The position numbers and the translations under genes are program-made. From Azoarcus olearius (lineage in GTDB: Bacteria > Pseudomonadota > Gammaproteobacteria > Burkholderiales > Rhodocyclaceae), in the NCBI RefSeq assembly GCF_001682385.1, contig NZ_CP016210.1, positions 868,001 to 932,000 of the forward strand: a stretch of DNA of 64,000 nucleotides, read 5' to 3'. A model generated the notes under the pieces. That model saw nothing but the letters and a program-made list of their open reading frames with translations, searched no databases and was not told the DNA's origin. Of the stretch, positions 19,195 to 27,074 are shown one piece after another (within the stretch, counting starts at the first letter, position 1; each line of letters starts with the position of its first letter).

Positions 19195-19755
19195 TTAGGC
19201 AACCTTCTTGGAGGCGGCCTTGCTGGTGGTGGTGACGGCCTTCACGGTGGCGTTGGTCGCGGCGGCCACATTGGCTTCGGCGATTTCGGCGACCTGCTTG
19301 GCAGCCTTGCTGACGCTGTCGTAGGCGCTGTTGGCGGCAGCAATCGCCGACTTCACGGCGGCGACGGCGACGTCGGAGCCGGCCGGGGCGGACTTGGCGG
19401 CCTTGTCGAGGGCGGCGGCGAGGCTCTTGTTCAGCTCGGCGACCTGGCCTTCGAACAGCTTGGACAGCTCTTCCTGGCTTTGCGAAGCGATTTCATAGAC
19501 GCTGCGGTTGTACGCAACGGCCTTTTCGATCAGCGGCTGGGCCAGCGAGGTCTGCAGGCTGACGAACTCCTGCACGTCCTTGGCGGCGAGCAGCGCCTTG
19601 GTGTTGGCAACGCCGTCTTCCAGCACCGAACGGGCGGTGTTCAGGTTCAGCGCGGCGAGGCGCTCGACGTTGGAGAAAGCGGAGTTGGCCAGGGTCAGCA
19701 GCGTTTCGATGTTGGCCTTGGCGGCGGCGGTGATTTGCTCAGGGGTAGCAGTCAT
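19195..19755 (-). CDS. Phasin family protein (PHA granule-associated)
   Basis: Small amphipathic protein of 186 residues that coats polyhydroxyalkanoate granules and controls their number and size. It is almost entirely alpha-helical, rich in Ala, Lys and Ser. The phasin core runs roughly from residue 10 to 115 (ANIETLLTLANSAF, then LAALNLNTAR, then YEIASQSQEELSKL), and an Ala/Lys-rich tail follows. It has an ideal AAGGAGA ribosome site. A consensus promoter flanked by TGC-N3-GCA palindromes suggests strong expression under PhaR-type repression. Confidence 0.92.
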   Translation of the reverse strand: MTATPEQITAAAKANIETLLTLANSAFSNVERLAALNLNTARSVLEDGVANTKALLAAKDVQEFVSLQTSLAQPLIEKAVAYNRSVYEIASQSQEELSKLFEGQVAELNKSLAAALDKAAKSAPAGSDVAVAAVKSAIAAANSAYDSVSKAAKQVAEIAEANVAAATNATVKAVTTTSKAASKKVA

Positions 19756-19809
19756 GATGATCTCCTTGGTAGGACGTCATTTACATCGCAGCGTGGTGCC
19801 CGATGTGTG

Positions 19810-19826
19810 ATGTTGCAACGCAACAT
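19810..19826. promoter_or_regulatory. Palindromic operator 1 of the phasin gene (PhaR-type candidate)
   Basis: ATGTTGC-AAC-GCAACAT is a perfect 7-bp inverted repeat containing TGC-N3-GCA, the core reported for PhaR binding. It covers about +2 to +18 of the predicted transcript, where a bound repressor would block initiation. Confidence 0.65.
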
Positions 19827-19834
19827 TGGGGCCG

Positions 19835-19862
19835 ATTATAAGGCCGGAGACCCTGCTGTCAA
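19835..19862 (-). promoter_or_regulatory. Consensus sigma-70 promoter of the phasin gene
   Basis: On the minus strand, TTGACA (19857-19862) and TATAAT (19835-19840), both exact consensus hexamers, are separated by 16 bases. The predicted start is near 19828, giving a leader of about 70 bases. An AT-rich stretch lies upstream of the -35. Confidence 0.9.
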
Positions 19863-19872
19863 CCCCAATTTA

Positions 19873-19883
19873 GTGCGCTGCAC
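19873..19883. promoter_or_regulatory. Palindromic operator 2 of the phasin gene (PhaR-type candidate)
   Basis: GTGC-GCT-GCAC again has the TGC-N3-GCA core. Its centre is 60 bases from that of operator 1, and it lies just upstream of the -35. Flanking CCCAATT and AATTGGG extend the symmetry with a two-base offset. Confidence 0.5.
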
Positions 19884-20005
19884 AATTGGGACCGAATTAT
19901 TTGCGACCTATCTTACGGCGCGCTGACGACAACCGAGTTACAGCACTGATTTGCAGGGAGTTTCCGCAGTCGGAAGTGCCCGGAGTGGGCAACAGCGGGG
20001 AGGCG

Positions 20006-20025
20006 GGCGGGGCGAGCGCCCCGCC
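20006..20025 (-). terminator. GC hairpin downstream of the enoyl-CoA hydratase gene
   Basis: GGCGGGGCG and CGCCCCGCC form a perfect 9-bp stem 26 bases past the stop codon. No U tract follows on the minus strand. The remaining bases 19884-20005 hold no gene that I can see. Confidence 0.4.
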
Positions 20026-20051
20026 GCGGGAGACGGGCTGTGGGCGGCCGC

Positions 20052-20828
20052 TCAGTCGTGACTGAAGTTGGCTTTGCGCTTGGCGACGAAGGCCGCCATG
20101 CCTTCTTTCTGGTCGTTGAGCGCGAAGGCGGCGTGGAACACGCGGCGCTCGAACAGCAGGCCTTCGTTGAGGCTGCTTTCGAATGCCCGGTTGACCGATT
20201 CCTTGATCATCATGACGACCGGCAGCGAGTAGCTGGCGATGGCTTCAGCCGCCGAGAGCGCCTCATCGACGAGCGTGTCCGCCGGGACGACGCGAGACAC
20301 CAGGCCGGCGCGTTCCGCTTCGGTGGCGTCCATGAAGCGGGCGGTCAGGCACATGTCCATCGCCTTGGCCTTGCCCACTGCGCGCGGGAGGCGCTGGGTT
20401 CCGCCGGCACCCGGCAGGATGCCGAGCTTGACTTCGGGTTGTCCGAACTTCGCGGTGTCGGCGGCAATGATGATGTCGCACATCATCGCCAGTTCGCAGC
20501 CGCCGCCGAGGGCGAAACCGGCCACCGCGGCGATCACCGGCTTGCGGCAGGTCTTCACGCGTTCCCAGTTGCGGGTGATGTAGTCGCCCTTGTAGGCGTC
20601 CATGTACGAGAAGGTCGCCATGGCGCCGATGTCGGCGCCCGCGGCGAAGGCCTTCTCCGAACCGGTGATGACGATTGCGCCGATGTTCTCGTCGGCCTCG
20701 AAGGCGTCCAGCGCCTGGCCGACTTCGTCCACCAGGGCGTCATTGAGCGCGTTGAGCGCCTTCGGCCGGTTGAGGGTGATGAGCCCGACGCGGCCGCGGG
20801 TCTCGGTGAGGATGTTCTCGAAGCTCAT
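20052..20828 (-). CDS. Enoyl-CoA hydratase (crotonase family)
   Basis: Soluble crotonase-fold hydratase of 258 residues that adds water to 2-enoyl-CoA in beta-oxidation-type pathways. The oxyanion-hole segments are [11 protein letters not shown] and [14 protein letters not shown], with the first catalytic glutamate in GGCELA; the second lies in [21 protein letters not shown]. Length and motifs fit short-chain hydratases such as PaaF or mitochondrial crotonase. It lies 26 bases after lptA on the same strand, the place where lptB usually sits. A link to PHA precursor supply is only suggested by the neighbouring phasin gene. Confidence 0.9.
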   Translation of the reverse strand: MSFENILTETRGRVGLITLNRPKALNALNDALVDEVGQALDAFEADENIGAIVITGSEKAFAAGADIGAMATFSYMDAYKGDYITRNWERVKTCRKPVIAAVAGFALGGGCELAMMCDIIIAADTAKFGQPEVKLGILPGAGGTQRLPRAVGKAKAMDMCLTARFMDATEAERAGLVSRVVPADTLVDEALSAAEAIASYSLPVVMMIKESVNRAFESSLNEGLLFERRVFHAAFALNDQKEGMAAFVAKRKANFSHD

Positions 20829-20854
20829 GCTATCTCCTGGGCAGTGCGTGGTTT

Positions 20855-21427
20855 TCAGGGCTTGGCGCTTTCGGCGCCGCCCGCTTTGTTGTCACTCTTG
20901 GGCTGGATCACCGCGCGCACCCGGCCGTCGCCGCCGCTGGTGGCGGCCGGCGCGGCGCCGGGAGCATTGGTGACGAGGTAGTTCTCGCTCATCGAGTCGT
21001 ACTCGATGAAGTGGCCGCGCACTTCGTCGCCGCCGCTGGTGACCTTGGCGCGCACGAAGAGCTTGGCTTTCTCGGTGCGGCTGCTGTACTCGATCCGCTC
21101 GGCTTCGCCGTAGACGTATTCGTTGCTGCCTTCGCGCTTCTGGCGGAAGGTGGCCAGGCGCGGGTTGGAGGCGGTGGCAACGCCATTCTGGAAACCGCCG
21201 GCGTCCTGCGTGACCACCAGCTTGTCGCCCTTGATGACCAGCGTGCCCTGGGTCAGGACGACGTCGCCTTCGAAGATGTGGACCTTGTTGCGGTCGTCCA
21301 CCGTGACCTTGTTGGCTTCGATGTTGACCGGCTGGTCGCGGTCGGCGCGCTCGGCAAGGGCCGGCGCAGCGGCCAGTGCAAGGGTCAGGGCGGCCGGGGC
21401 CAGAAGGGCGCGGTTGAGGAGCTTCAT
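20855..21427 (-). CDS. lptA: LPS transport periplasmic protein LptA
   Basis: Periplasmic OstA-fold bridge protein of 190 residues that carries LPS between LptC and LptD. A signal peptide ending in APALA is followed by the LptA domain: [23 protein letters not shown], then [13 protein letters not shown], then [13 protein letters not shown]. The C-terminal 35 residues are low-complexity. The ATG overlaps the lptC stop by four bases. No lptB follows in this locus. Confidence 0.93.
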   Translation of the reverse strand: MKLLNRALLAPAALTLALAAAPALAERADRDQPVNIEANKVTVDDRNKVHIFEGDVVLTQGTLVIKGDKLVVTQDAGGFQNGVATASNPRLATFRQKREGSNEYVYGEAERIEYSSRTEKAKLFVRAKVTSGGDEVRGHFIEYDSMSENYLVTNAPGAAPAATSGGDGRVRAVIQPKSDNKAGGAESAKP

Positions 21428-22002
21428 GACGGATTCTCTTGACGACGGGGCAGGCGGACGCGGGCTTGGCCGATCAGTTCCAGCGTGCCGAACAGGTTGT
21501 CTGCGCGCATGCCCTGGGCCTGCGCAGTATTGCGGCCATGGACCAGCGAAACCGGGGACTGGCTTTCGGCGCGATGATCGTCTGGCCAGACGCTGAGGGT
21601 TTCGCTGTCGAGGGCCAGCTCGCTCCCGTTGCCGTCGCCGCCCCGACGCACGCGCACCGCGCCGGAAAGATCGACGCGTTCGCCGCCGGGGCTGACCTCG
21701 CCCTGCGCGGCGGTGACCCGGGTCGCACGTCCCTCGGAGAACATCACCAGCCGCGGCAGTGCGATGCGGGTGATGTCGCCCTGGGGAAAATGCGCGCTGC
21801 GTTCGCTGACCAGTTCGTAGCGGATGTTGCCATCCTTGCCGAAGCCGATCAGGCGCGTCTGTTCGGCAATGAAGTCCGGCCCCGTCTGCTGCGCCGGCGC
21901 GGCAGCGGGGGTGTCGTTACGGGACACCCGCTCCAGCCATACGGAGGCGCCCGCCAGCAGAGCGAGGGCAATCACGGGATAGAGCCGGTAGGCGGCCTGC
22001 AT
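21424..22002 (-). CDS. lptC: LPS export protein LptC
   Basis: Bitopic inner-membrane protein of 192 residues that receives LPS from LptB2FG and hands it to LptA. One N-terminal membrane segment (LYPVIALALLAGASVWL) precedes a periplasmic beta-jellyroll domain (LIGFGKDGNIRYELVSERSAHFPQGD). It begins 9 bases after the kdsC stop and overlaps lptA. Sequence conservation of LptC is low in general, so position between kdsC and lptA carries much of the weight. Confidence 0.92.
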   Translation of the reverse strand: MQAAYRLYPVIALALLAGASVWLERVSRNDTPAAAPAQQTGPDFIAEQTRLIGFGKDGNIRYELVSERSAHFPQGDITRIALPRLVMFSEGRATRVTAAQGEVSPGGERVDLSGAVRVRRGGDGNGSELALDSETLSVWPDDHRAESQSPVSLVHGRNTAQAQGMRADNLFGTLELIGQARVRLPRRQENPS

Positions 22003-22011
22003 CGTCGGCGC

Positions 22012-22533
22012 TCAGTCGAGGTAGGCGGCGTGCATCGCGTCGAGCACGCCGCGGCTCGCCAGCAGGAAGTCGCACACCTCGCGCACGGCGCCGCGGCCGC
22101 CGTCGCGGCTGGCAACGAAATCGACGTGTTCGCGGACGAACGGATGGCCGTCGGCCGGCGTGGCGGAAAAGCCGCAGGCGCGCAGGATGGGAAGATCGAC
22201 CACGTCGTCGCCCATGTAGCCGGCTTCCGCCCGCGCGATGCCGCGGCGCGCGAGAAGGTCGTCCAGACAGGCGCGTTTGTCTTCGACGCCCATGTGCAGT
22301 TCGCCGATGCCCAGGTTGGCTGCGCGCAGTGCGAGCGCCCTGGAGCTTCGCCCGCTGATGATCGCAACCTCGATGCCGGCCTGCTGCAGCATCTTGATGC
22401 CGTGTCCGTCGAGGCTGGAAAAGACCTTGATCTCTTCGCCGTTGGGGGTGAAGTACAGGCTGCCGTCGGTGAGGACACCGTCGACATCGAACCCCATCAG
22501 GCGGATTTTTGCGGCGGATTCCGGCTGGGCCAT
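22012..22533 (-). CDS. kdsC: 3-deoxy-D-manno-octulosonate 8-phosphate phosphatase KdsC
   Basis: HAD-type phosphatase of 173 residues releasing Kdo from Kdo-8-phosphate for LPS synthesis. The nucleophile motif is FDVDGVLTDG, followed by SSLDGHGIKML, ISGRSS, and the C-terminal aspartate motif YMGDDVVDLPILR. The small, capless form is the usual tetrameric KdsC. Its ATG overlaps the kdsD stop by one base. Confidence 0.95.
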   Translation of the reverse strand: MAQPESAAKIRLMGFDVDGVLTDGSLYFTPNGEEIKVFSSLDGHGIKMLQQAGIEVAIISGRSSRALALRAANLGIGELHMGVEDKRACLDDLLARRGIARAEAGYMGDDVVDLPILRACGFSATPADGHPFVREHVDFVASRDGGRGAVREVCDFLLASRGVLDAMHAAYLD

Positions 22534-23528
22534 CAGATTACCTTCGCGAGCATCAGGTCGTGGGTGGTGAGTGCGCCGGCCAGCTTGCCCGCGGCATCGA
22601 GCACCAGCAACTGGCTGATGCGCTGGCGTTCCATCACTTCGGCCGCCTCCGCCGCGAGGGCATCAGGCGAGATGTGGCGCGGCTGCGGGGTCATGAGGTC
22701 CGCGATCCGTGCGGCGCGCACGTCGATGCCTTTCTCGAGCGCGCGGCGCAGGTCGCCGTCGGTGAAGATGCCGAGCGGGCGGCCGTCGGGATCGGCGACG
22801 ACCGTCATCCCCATGCCCCCCCGCGTCATCGCCAGCAGCGCTTCGGCGAGCGCGGCCTCGCGCCCCACCACCGGGACTTCCGGTGCGGGCCGCATGACGT
22901 CCCTGACGTGGGTGAGAAGGCGGCGGCCCAGCGAGCCGCCCGGGTGCGAGCGGGCAAAGTCGTCCGGACCGAAGCCACGGGCGTCGAGCAGGGCCACGGC
23001 GAGCGCGTCGCCGAGCGCGAGCGCCGCAGTGGTGCTCGCGGTCGGGGCGAGATTGAGCGGACAGGCCTCTTCGCTGACCGCCCCGTCCAGATGCACGTCC
23101 GCCTCGCGCGCGAGCGGCGAATCGGGCCGCCCCGTGAGCGCGATCAGACGCGCGCCCTGGCGCTTCACGAGCGGCACGATCATCAGCAGTTCTTCGCTTG
23201 CCCCGGAATTCGACAGCGCGATCACCACGTCCTCCGGGGTGATCATGCCGAGGTCGCCATGCGCAGCCTCGGCCGCGTGCACGAAATAGGCGGGGGTTCC
23301 GGTGCTGGCGAGCGTGGCAGCGAGCTTGCGGGCAATGTGGCCCGACTTGCCGATGCCGGTCACGATGACGCGACCGCTACGGGCGAGGATCAGCTCGACG
23401 GCACGTTCAAAGTCGTCGCCCACACGCTCGGCGAGCGCGGCGACGGCCGCAGCTTCGACGCGCAGCACGTGGCGGGCGAGTTCGGCGGCACGGTGAGTGG
23501 GCGCAGTGCCCGGCGCGATTGGGTCCAT
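22533..23528 (-). CDS. kdsD: D-arabinose 5-phosphate isomerase KdsD
   Basis: Converts D-ribulose 5-phosphate to D-arabinose 5-phosphate, the first committed step toward Kdo. It has 331 residues. A SIS sugar-isomerase domain (about residues 35-185, with VIVTGIGKSGHIARK and ALSNSGASEELL) is followed by two CBS domains (VMRPAPEVPVV, then GIFTDGDLRRALEKG, then LMTPQPRHISPDALA). The ATG at 23528 gives the family N-terminus, although the frame is open further upstream. It is divergent from the antiporter gene; the 199-base gap holds AT-rich -10-like sequence near 23671-23680. Confidence 0.95.
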   Translation of the reverse strand: MDPIAPGTAPTHRAAELARHVLRVEAAAVAALAERVGDDFERAVELILARSGRVIVTGIGKSGHIARKLAATLASTGTPAYFVHAAEAAHGDLGMITPEDVVIALSNSGASEELLMIVPLVKRQGARLIALTGRPDSPLAREADVHLDGAVSEEACPLNLAPTASTTAALALGDALAVALLDARGFGPDDFARSHPGGSLGRRLLTHVRDVMRPAPEVPVVGREAALAEALLAMTRGGMGMTVVADPDGRPLGIFTDGDLRRALEKGIDVRAARIADLMTPQPRHISPDALAAEAAEVMERQRISQLLVLDAAGKLAGALTTHDLMLAKVI

Positions 23529-23727
23529 GCTGGCGAAGCGGTTACACTGGTGGAAAAACGCGGCAGACGCCGTTCGGGTAGAGCACCGGTCACCGGCGCG
23601 GCCACGTCCGGCGCTGCGCTGTCTCCGCGGCAAAGCGTGCTGCAGTGCGGCGGCGAATGATCGGCCCGCGATTGTATAACAAATGGGCGGCCCACCCGGC
23701 ACGCTCCGGACAAGGCCCGCCCGCCCG

Positions 23728-25695
23728 ATGTTGAACACCCTAGATCTCGTCCTGTTGCTGCTGGCCGCGGCCGTCGTGCTGGTGGCCGTGCTGCGCAGCG
23801 TCAATCTCCCGCCCGTGCTCGGCTACCTGCTGGTCGGCGCGATGGTGGGGCCGCACGCCTTCAACCTGGTGCCCGACTCCGCGGGCGCCCGCCATCTCGC
23901 CGAGTTCGGCGTCGTCTTCCTGATGTTCTCGATCGGGCTCGAATTCTCGTTGCCGCGGTTGCTGGCGATGAAGAACATCGTGTTCGGGCTGGGCGCCGCC
24001 CAGGTAGTCGGCAGCATCGCGCTGACGCTGGTGCTTGGCAGGCTGGGCGGACTGGGGTGGGCGGCAGCGTTCGCGCTGGGCGGCACCATCGCGATGTCCT
24101 CCACCGCGATCCTGTCGAAGCTCCTGGCTGACCGGCTCGAACTCGACAGCCGGCACGGGCGGGAGATCATCGGCGTGCTGCTGTTCCAGGATCTCGCGGT
24201 GGTGCCGCTGCTGATTCTGCTGCCGGCCCTGTCGCGCCCTGCCGAGGAACTCGCCGTCACGCTCGGGCTGGCCGGGATCAAGGCGGTGGTGCTGCTGGCG
24301 CTGGTGCTGGTGTTCGGCCCCCGGCTGATGCGGTGGTGGTTCACGCTGGTGGCACGGCGCCGATCCGGCGAGCTGTTCATGCTCAACGTGCTGTTCATTA
24401 CGCTGGGCCTGGCCTGGCTGTCGGAACTGGTGGGCCTGTCGCTGGCGCTGGGTGCCTTCCTCGCCGGCATGCTGATTTCCGAAACCGAGTATCGCTACCA
24501 GGTCGAGGAGGACATCAAACCGTTCCGCGACGTGCTGCTCGGGCTGTTCTTCGTCACCGTCGGGATGTTCCTCGACGTCGAGACGATCGTGTGGCACCTG
24601 CCGGCCGTCATCGGCCTGGTGGTGGCCTTGCTGGCCGCCAAGTTCCTGATCGTGTTCGCCGCTTCGCGCGCGTTCCGCTCGCCACCGGGGACCGCCATGC
24701 GCTCGGGCCTGTGGTTGTGCGCCGGCGGGGAGTTCGGCTTCGTGCTGCTGTCCGAAATCGTGGGGCTGCGGCTGATGCCGGCGGGGCTGGTGCAGGTCAC
24801 GGTGGCGGCGCTGGTGCTGTCGATGCTGGTGGCGCCGCTGATCGTGCAGGTCAGCGACAAGCTCGTGATGCGCTTCGTCGCTTCCGAATGGCTGCTGCGG
24901 TCGATGGAGCTGACGCGGGTCGCGGCCCAGTCGCTCAATACCGACAAGCACATCATCGTGTGCGGTTACGGCCGCAGCGGCCAGTACATGGCGCGCTTCC
25001 TCGAGCAGGAGAACCTGAGCTACGTCGCGCTGGACCTGGACCCGGAACGGGTGCGCGAGGCCGGCGCGGCCGGCGACACCGTGGTTTATGGGGACGCGGC
25101 GCGGCGCGAGACGCTGATGGCGGCCGGGATCATGCGCGCCAGTGCGTTGGTGATTTCGTTTGCCGAGGTCGAGGCTGCGCTGCGGGTGATGCACCACGCG
25201 CATGCGCTGCGCCCCGGCCTGCCCATCGTGGTGCGGGCGGTGGACGAGGCCGACATGGAAAAGCTGTCGCTGGGCGGCGCGGCGGAAGTGGTGCCGGAGG
25301 CCTTCGAAGGCAGCATCATGCTGGCCTCGCATGCGCTGGCGCTGATCGGCGTACCGCTCAGCCGCGTGGTCAAGCGCATCCGCGACATCCGCAACCAGCG
25401 CTACGCGTTGATGCGCGGCTTCTTCCATGGCGCCACCGACATCGGCGAAGTGGCGGAGAACAGCCAGGCGCGCCTGCATTCGGTGACGGTGCCCGACGCG
25501 GCGCCTGCGGTCGGGCGGACGATAGGCGAACTCGCGCTGGAAGAGTTTGGCGTGGGGGTCTCCGCGGTACGCCGCCGCGGCATCCGGGGCCTGTCGCCCG
25601 GCCCCGAAACCCGCATCGTCGCCGGCGACGTGCTGGTGCTGCTCGGCCTGCCGCAGGGGCTGGAGCAGGCCGAGGAGCGCGTGCTGAAGGGTTGA
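23728..25695 (+). CDS. Monovalent cation:proton antiporter-2 (CPA2/KefB-YbaL type)
   Basis: Inner-membrane antiporter of 655 residues. About 12 membrane segments (residues 1-390) include LGYLLVGAMVGPHAFNLVPDS and the GLEFSLPRLL segment of the CPA2 family. A cytoplasmic TrkA-N domain follows, with the dinucleotide motif GYGRSGQYMARF near residue 413, and a TrkA-C domain ends the protein. The ATG at 23728 is preferred to an upstream in-frame start because the hydrophobic region then begins at once, as in relatives. A potassium/proton function is likely from the family; gating by glutathione adducts as in KefB is not evident. Confidence 0.9.
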   Translation: MLNTLDLVLLLLAAAVVLVAVLRSVNLPPVLGYLLVGAMVGPHAFNLVPDSAGARHLAEFGVVFLMFSIGLEFSLPRLLAMKNIVFGLGAAQVVGSIALTLVLGRLGGLGWAAAFALGGTIAMSSTAILSKLLADRLELDSRHGREIIGVLLFQDLAVVPLLILLPALSRPAEELAVTLGLAGIKAVVLLALVLVFGPRLMRWWFTLVARRRSGELFMLNVLFITLGLAWLSELVGLSLALGAFLAGMLISETEYRYQVEEDIKPFRDVLLGLFFVTVGMFLDVETIVWHLPAVIGLVVALLAAKFLIVFAASRAFRSPPGTAMRSGLWLCAGGEFGFVLLSEIVGLRLMPAGLVQVTVAALVLSMLVAPLIVQVSDKLVMRFVASEWLLRSMELTRVAAQSLNTDKHIIVCGYGRSGQYMARFLEQENLSYVALDLDPERVREAGAAGDTVVYGDAARRETLMAAGIMRASALVISFAEVEAALRVMHHAHALRPGLPIVVRAVDEADMEKLSLGGAAEVVPEAFEGSIMLASHALALIGVPLSRVVKRIRDIRNQRYALMRGFFHGATDIGEVAENSQARLHSVTVPDAAPAVGRTIGELALEEFGVGVSAVRRRGIRGLSPGPETRIVAGDVLVLLGLPQGLEQAEERVLKG

Positions 25696-25702
25696 TGCGC
25701 GC

Positions 25703-26350
25703 TCAGAATCCGAGGCAGAGCACGTAGGTCGCGGCATCGTCCACCGGCGTGTCGGCGGCCAGCGCGGTCAATCCGCCCGCCCCCTGGGTACCGGCGCGCA
25801 GGGTGCCGGTCGCCGGTTCGCCGTCATCCACCGCAAGGTCGATCTGGCGCACGAAGCGGCCGGGCACTGCGGCCGAACACAGTGCGTAGCTGCCGGGTAC
25901 GCCGAGCGGCGCGGCGTCGCCGCTGCTCTGGATGCCGAGGCGGCCGCCTTCCGCATTACGCGGCGCATAGCCCGGATCCGCGGTGTCGGTGGCGCCCGCC
26001 GCAAGATTGGCCATCCGCACGTGCTGCCAGAACAGGAAGGACTCGGACGCTGCGGTGTCATTCCAGTTGCCGCCGATGAGCCCGTCACCGTTGCCGTTCG
26101 TCGTGCATTCACCGGCCGCTGCGGGGCAGATGTGACGGCGTGCGTTGGCGTCGTCGCCCGGCGTGGCGCGGTATTTGTCGCGGTAGCCGTGCAGCAGCAT
26201 CGGGATGCCGCGGAAGTCCTGGGTGAGATTCTTGACCTTGGCATTGTTGAGAATCTCCTGCCCCTTGAGCACCCCGCCGAGCAGCAGGCCGATGATGACG
26301 AGGACGATGGCGATTTCGACGAGGGTGAAGCCGTGTTGTCGTGAGTGCAT
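25703..26350 (-). CDS. Type IV pilin-like / pseudopilin protein, canonical leader (215 aa)
   Basis: Last gene of the pilus/secretion-like operon and the best candidate for its main pilin. The leader MHSRQHG is followed by mature FTLVEIAIVLVIIGLLLGG, with the G7|F8 cleavage site and the glutamate at mature position 5. The segment KYRATPGDDANA and the NGNGDGLIGGNW loop recur in pseudopilins of the type II secretion type and may bind calcium. Paired cysteines in CPAAAGEC and a final C in LCLGF could form disulfides. It starts 34 bases after the preceding pilin-like gene and ends only 7 bases from the convergent antiporter gene. Confidence 0.85.
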   Translation of the reverse strand: MHSRQHGFTLVEIAIVLVIIGLLLGGVLKGQEILNNAKVKNLTQDFRGIPMLLHGYRDKYRATPGDDANARRHICPAAAGECTTNGNGDGLIGGNWNDTAASESFLFWQHVRMANLAAGATDTADPGYAPRNAEGGRLGIQSSGDAAPLGVPGSYALCSAAVPGRFVRQIDLAVDDGEPATGTLRAGTQGAGGLTALAADTPVDDAATYVLCLGF

Positions 26351-26384
26351 GGTCGTGTTGTGCAGTGGTTGAAGGAAAGCGGGG

Positions 26385-27074
26385 TCAGAGCCGGCCGGCC
26401 TGGGCGAGCCGCGCAATCAGCAGCGGATGGCCGATCCAGATCAACAGGTCGTCGAACGAGGCAGTGGCCTCGCCCGCCTGATAGCGCGGATGGGTGGCCG
26501 AGTAGCTCGCGTTGAGCCCGTCGGCCCGCAGGTTGTTGCCGGTGGAGTACACGATGGCGACCGCGCGCGATTCGCTTTCGACCGTGATCGGCCGGTTGTC
26601 GTGGTCGTAGAGCTGGAGATTGGAGAGGGGTACCGTGGCGGCGCTGATGCCGCCGGCGGCGGCGAAGGCGGGATCCACCCGATAGCGCCAGTGACCCGGC
26701 CAGGGCGCCGTGGGGCTGCTGCGCGGCGTGCCCCACGCGTCAACCGGCCCCAGGCCAAGGGTGCGCCACGGCAGCATGCCTTCGACGCTGTCGTCGCACG
26801 GTGGTGCGTTCTCGCGTCCATAACCCGCGCTGCCGGGGTCAGGTTCGGTGCTGGGGCAGGGCAGGCGGCCATGCAGGATGGCGAAACCGTAGAGCGCCTG
26901 CTCGATGTCGCGCAGGCGTTCCGACGTTTCCTGGCGCTGGCGGGCTTCGAGCCGGCTGGCGAGCGGGCCGAGCATGCCACCGGTGAGCAGGCCGATCACG
27001 ACCAGCACGATGGCGAGTTCGGCCAGCGTGAAACCGCGTGCGCGCCGGTGCCGGGGTTGGGGCGCGCGATTCAT
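26385..27074 (-). CDS. Minor pseudopilin with LPCP motif (229 aa)
   Basis: Pilin-like protein with a prepilin-peptidase site G14|F15 and mature start FTLAELAIVLVVIGLL, glutamate at position 5. The globular part carries GRLPCPSTEPDPG (LPCP at 71-74) and LPWRTLGL at 101-108, then a DAWGTP turn. This pattern is shared with the larger neighbouring protein and with minor prepilin-like proteins of other betaproteobacteria, as I recall them. It probably caps or initiates a pilus or pseudopilus. The ATG overlaps the upstream stop by four bases. Confidence 0.85.
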   Translation of the reverse strand: MNRAPQPRHRRARGFTLAELAIVLVVIGLLTGGMLGPLASRLEARQRQETSERLRDIEQALYGFAILHGRLPCPSTEPDPGSAGYGRENAPPCDDSVEGMLPWRTLGLGPVDAWGTPRSSPTAPWPGHWRYRVDPAFAAAGGISAATVPLSNLQLYDHDNRPITVESESRAVAIVYSTGNNLRADGLNASYSATHPRYQAGEATASFDDLLIWIGHPLLIARLAQAGRL

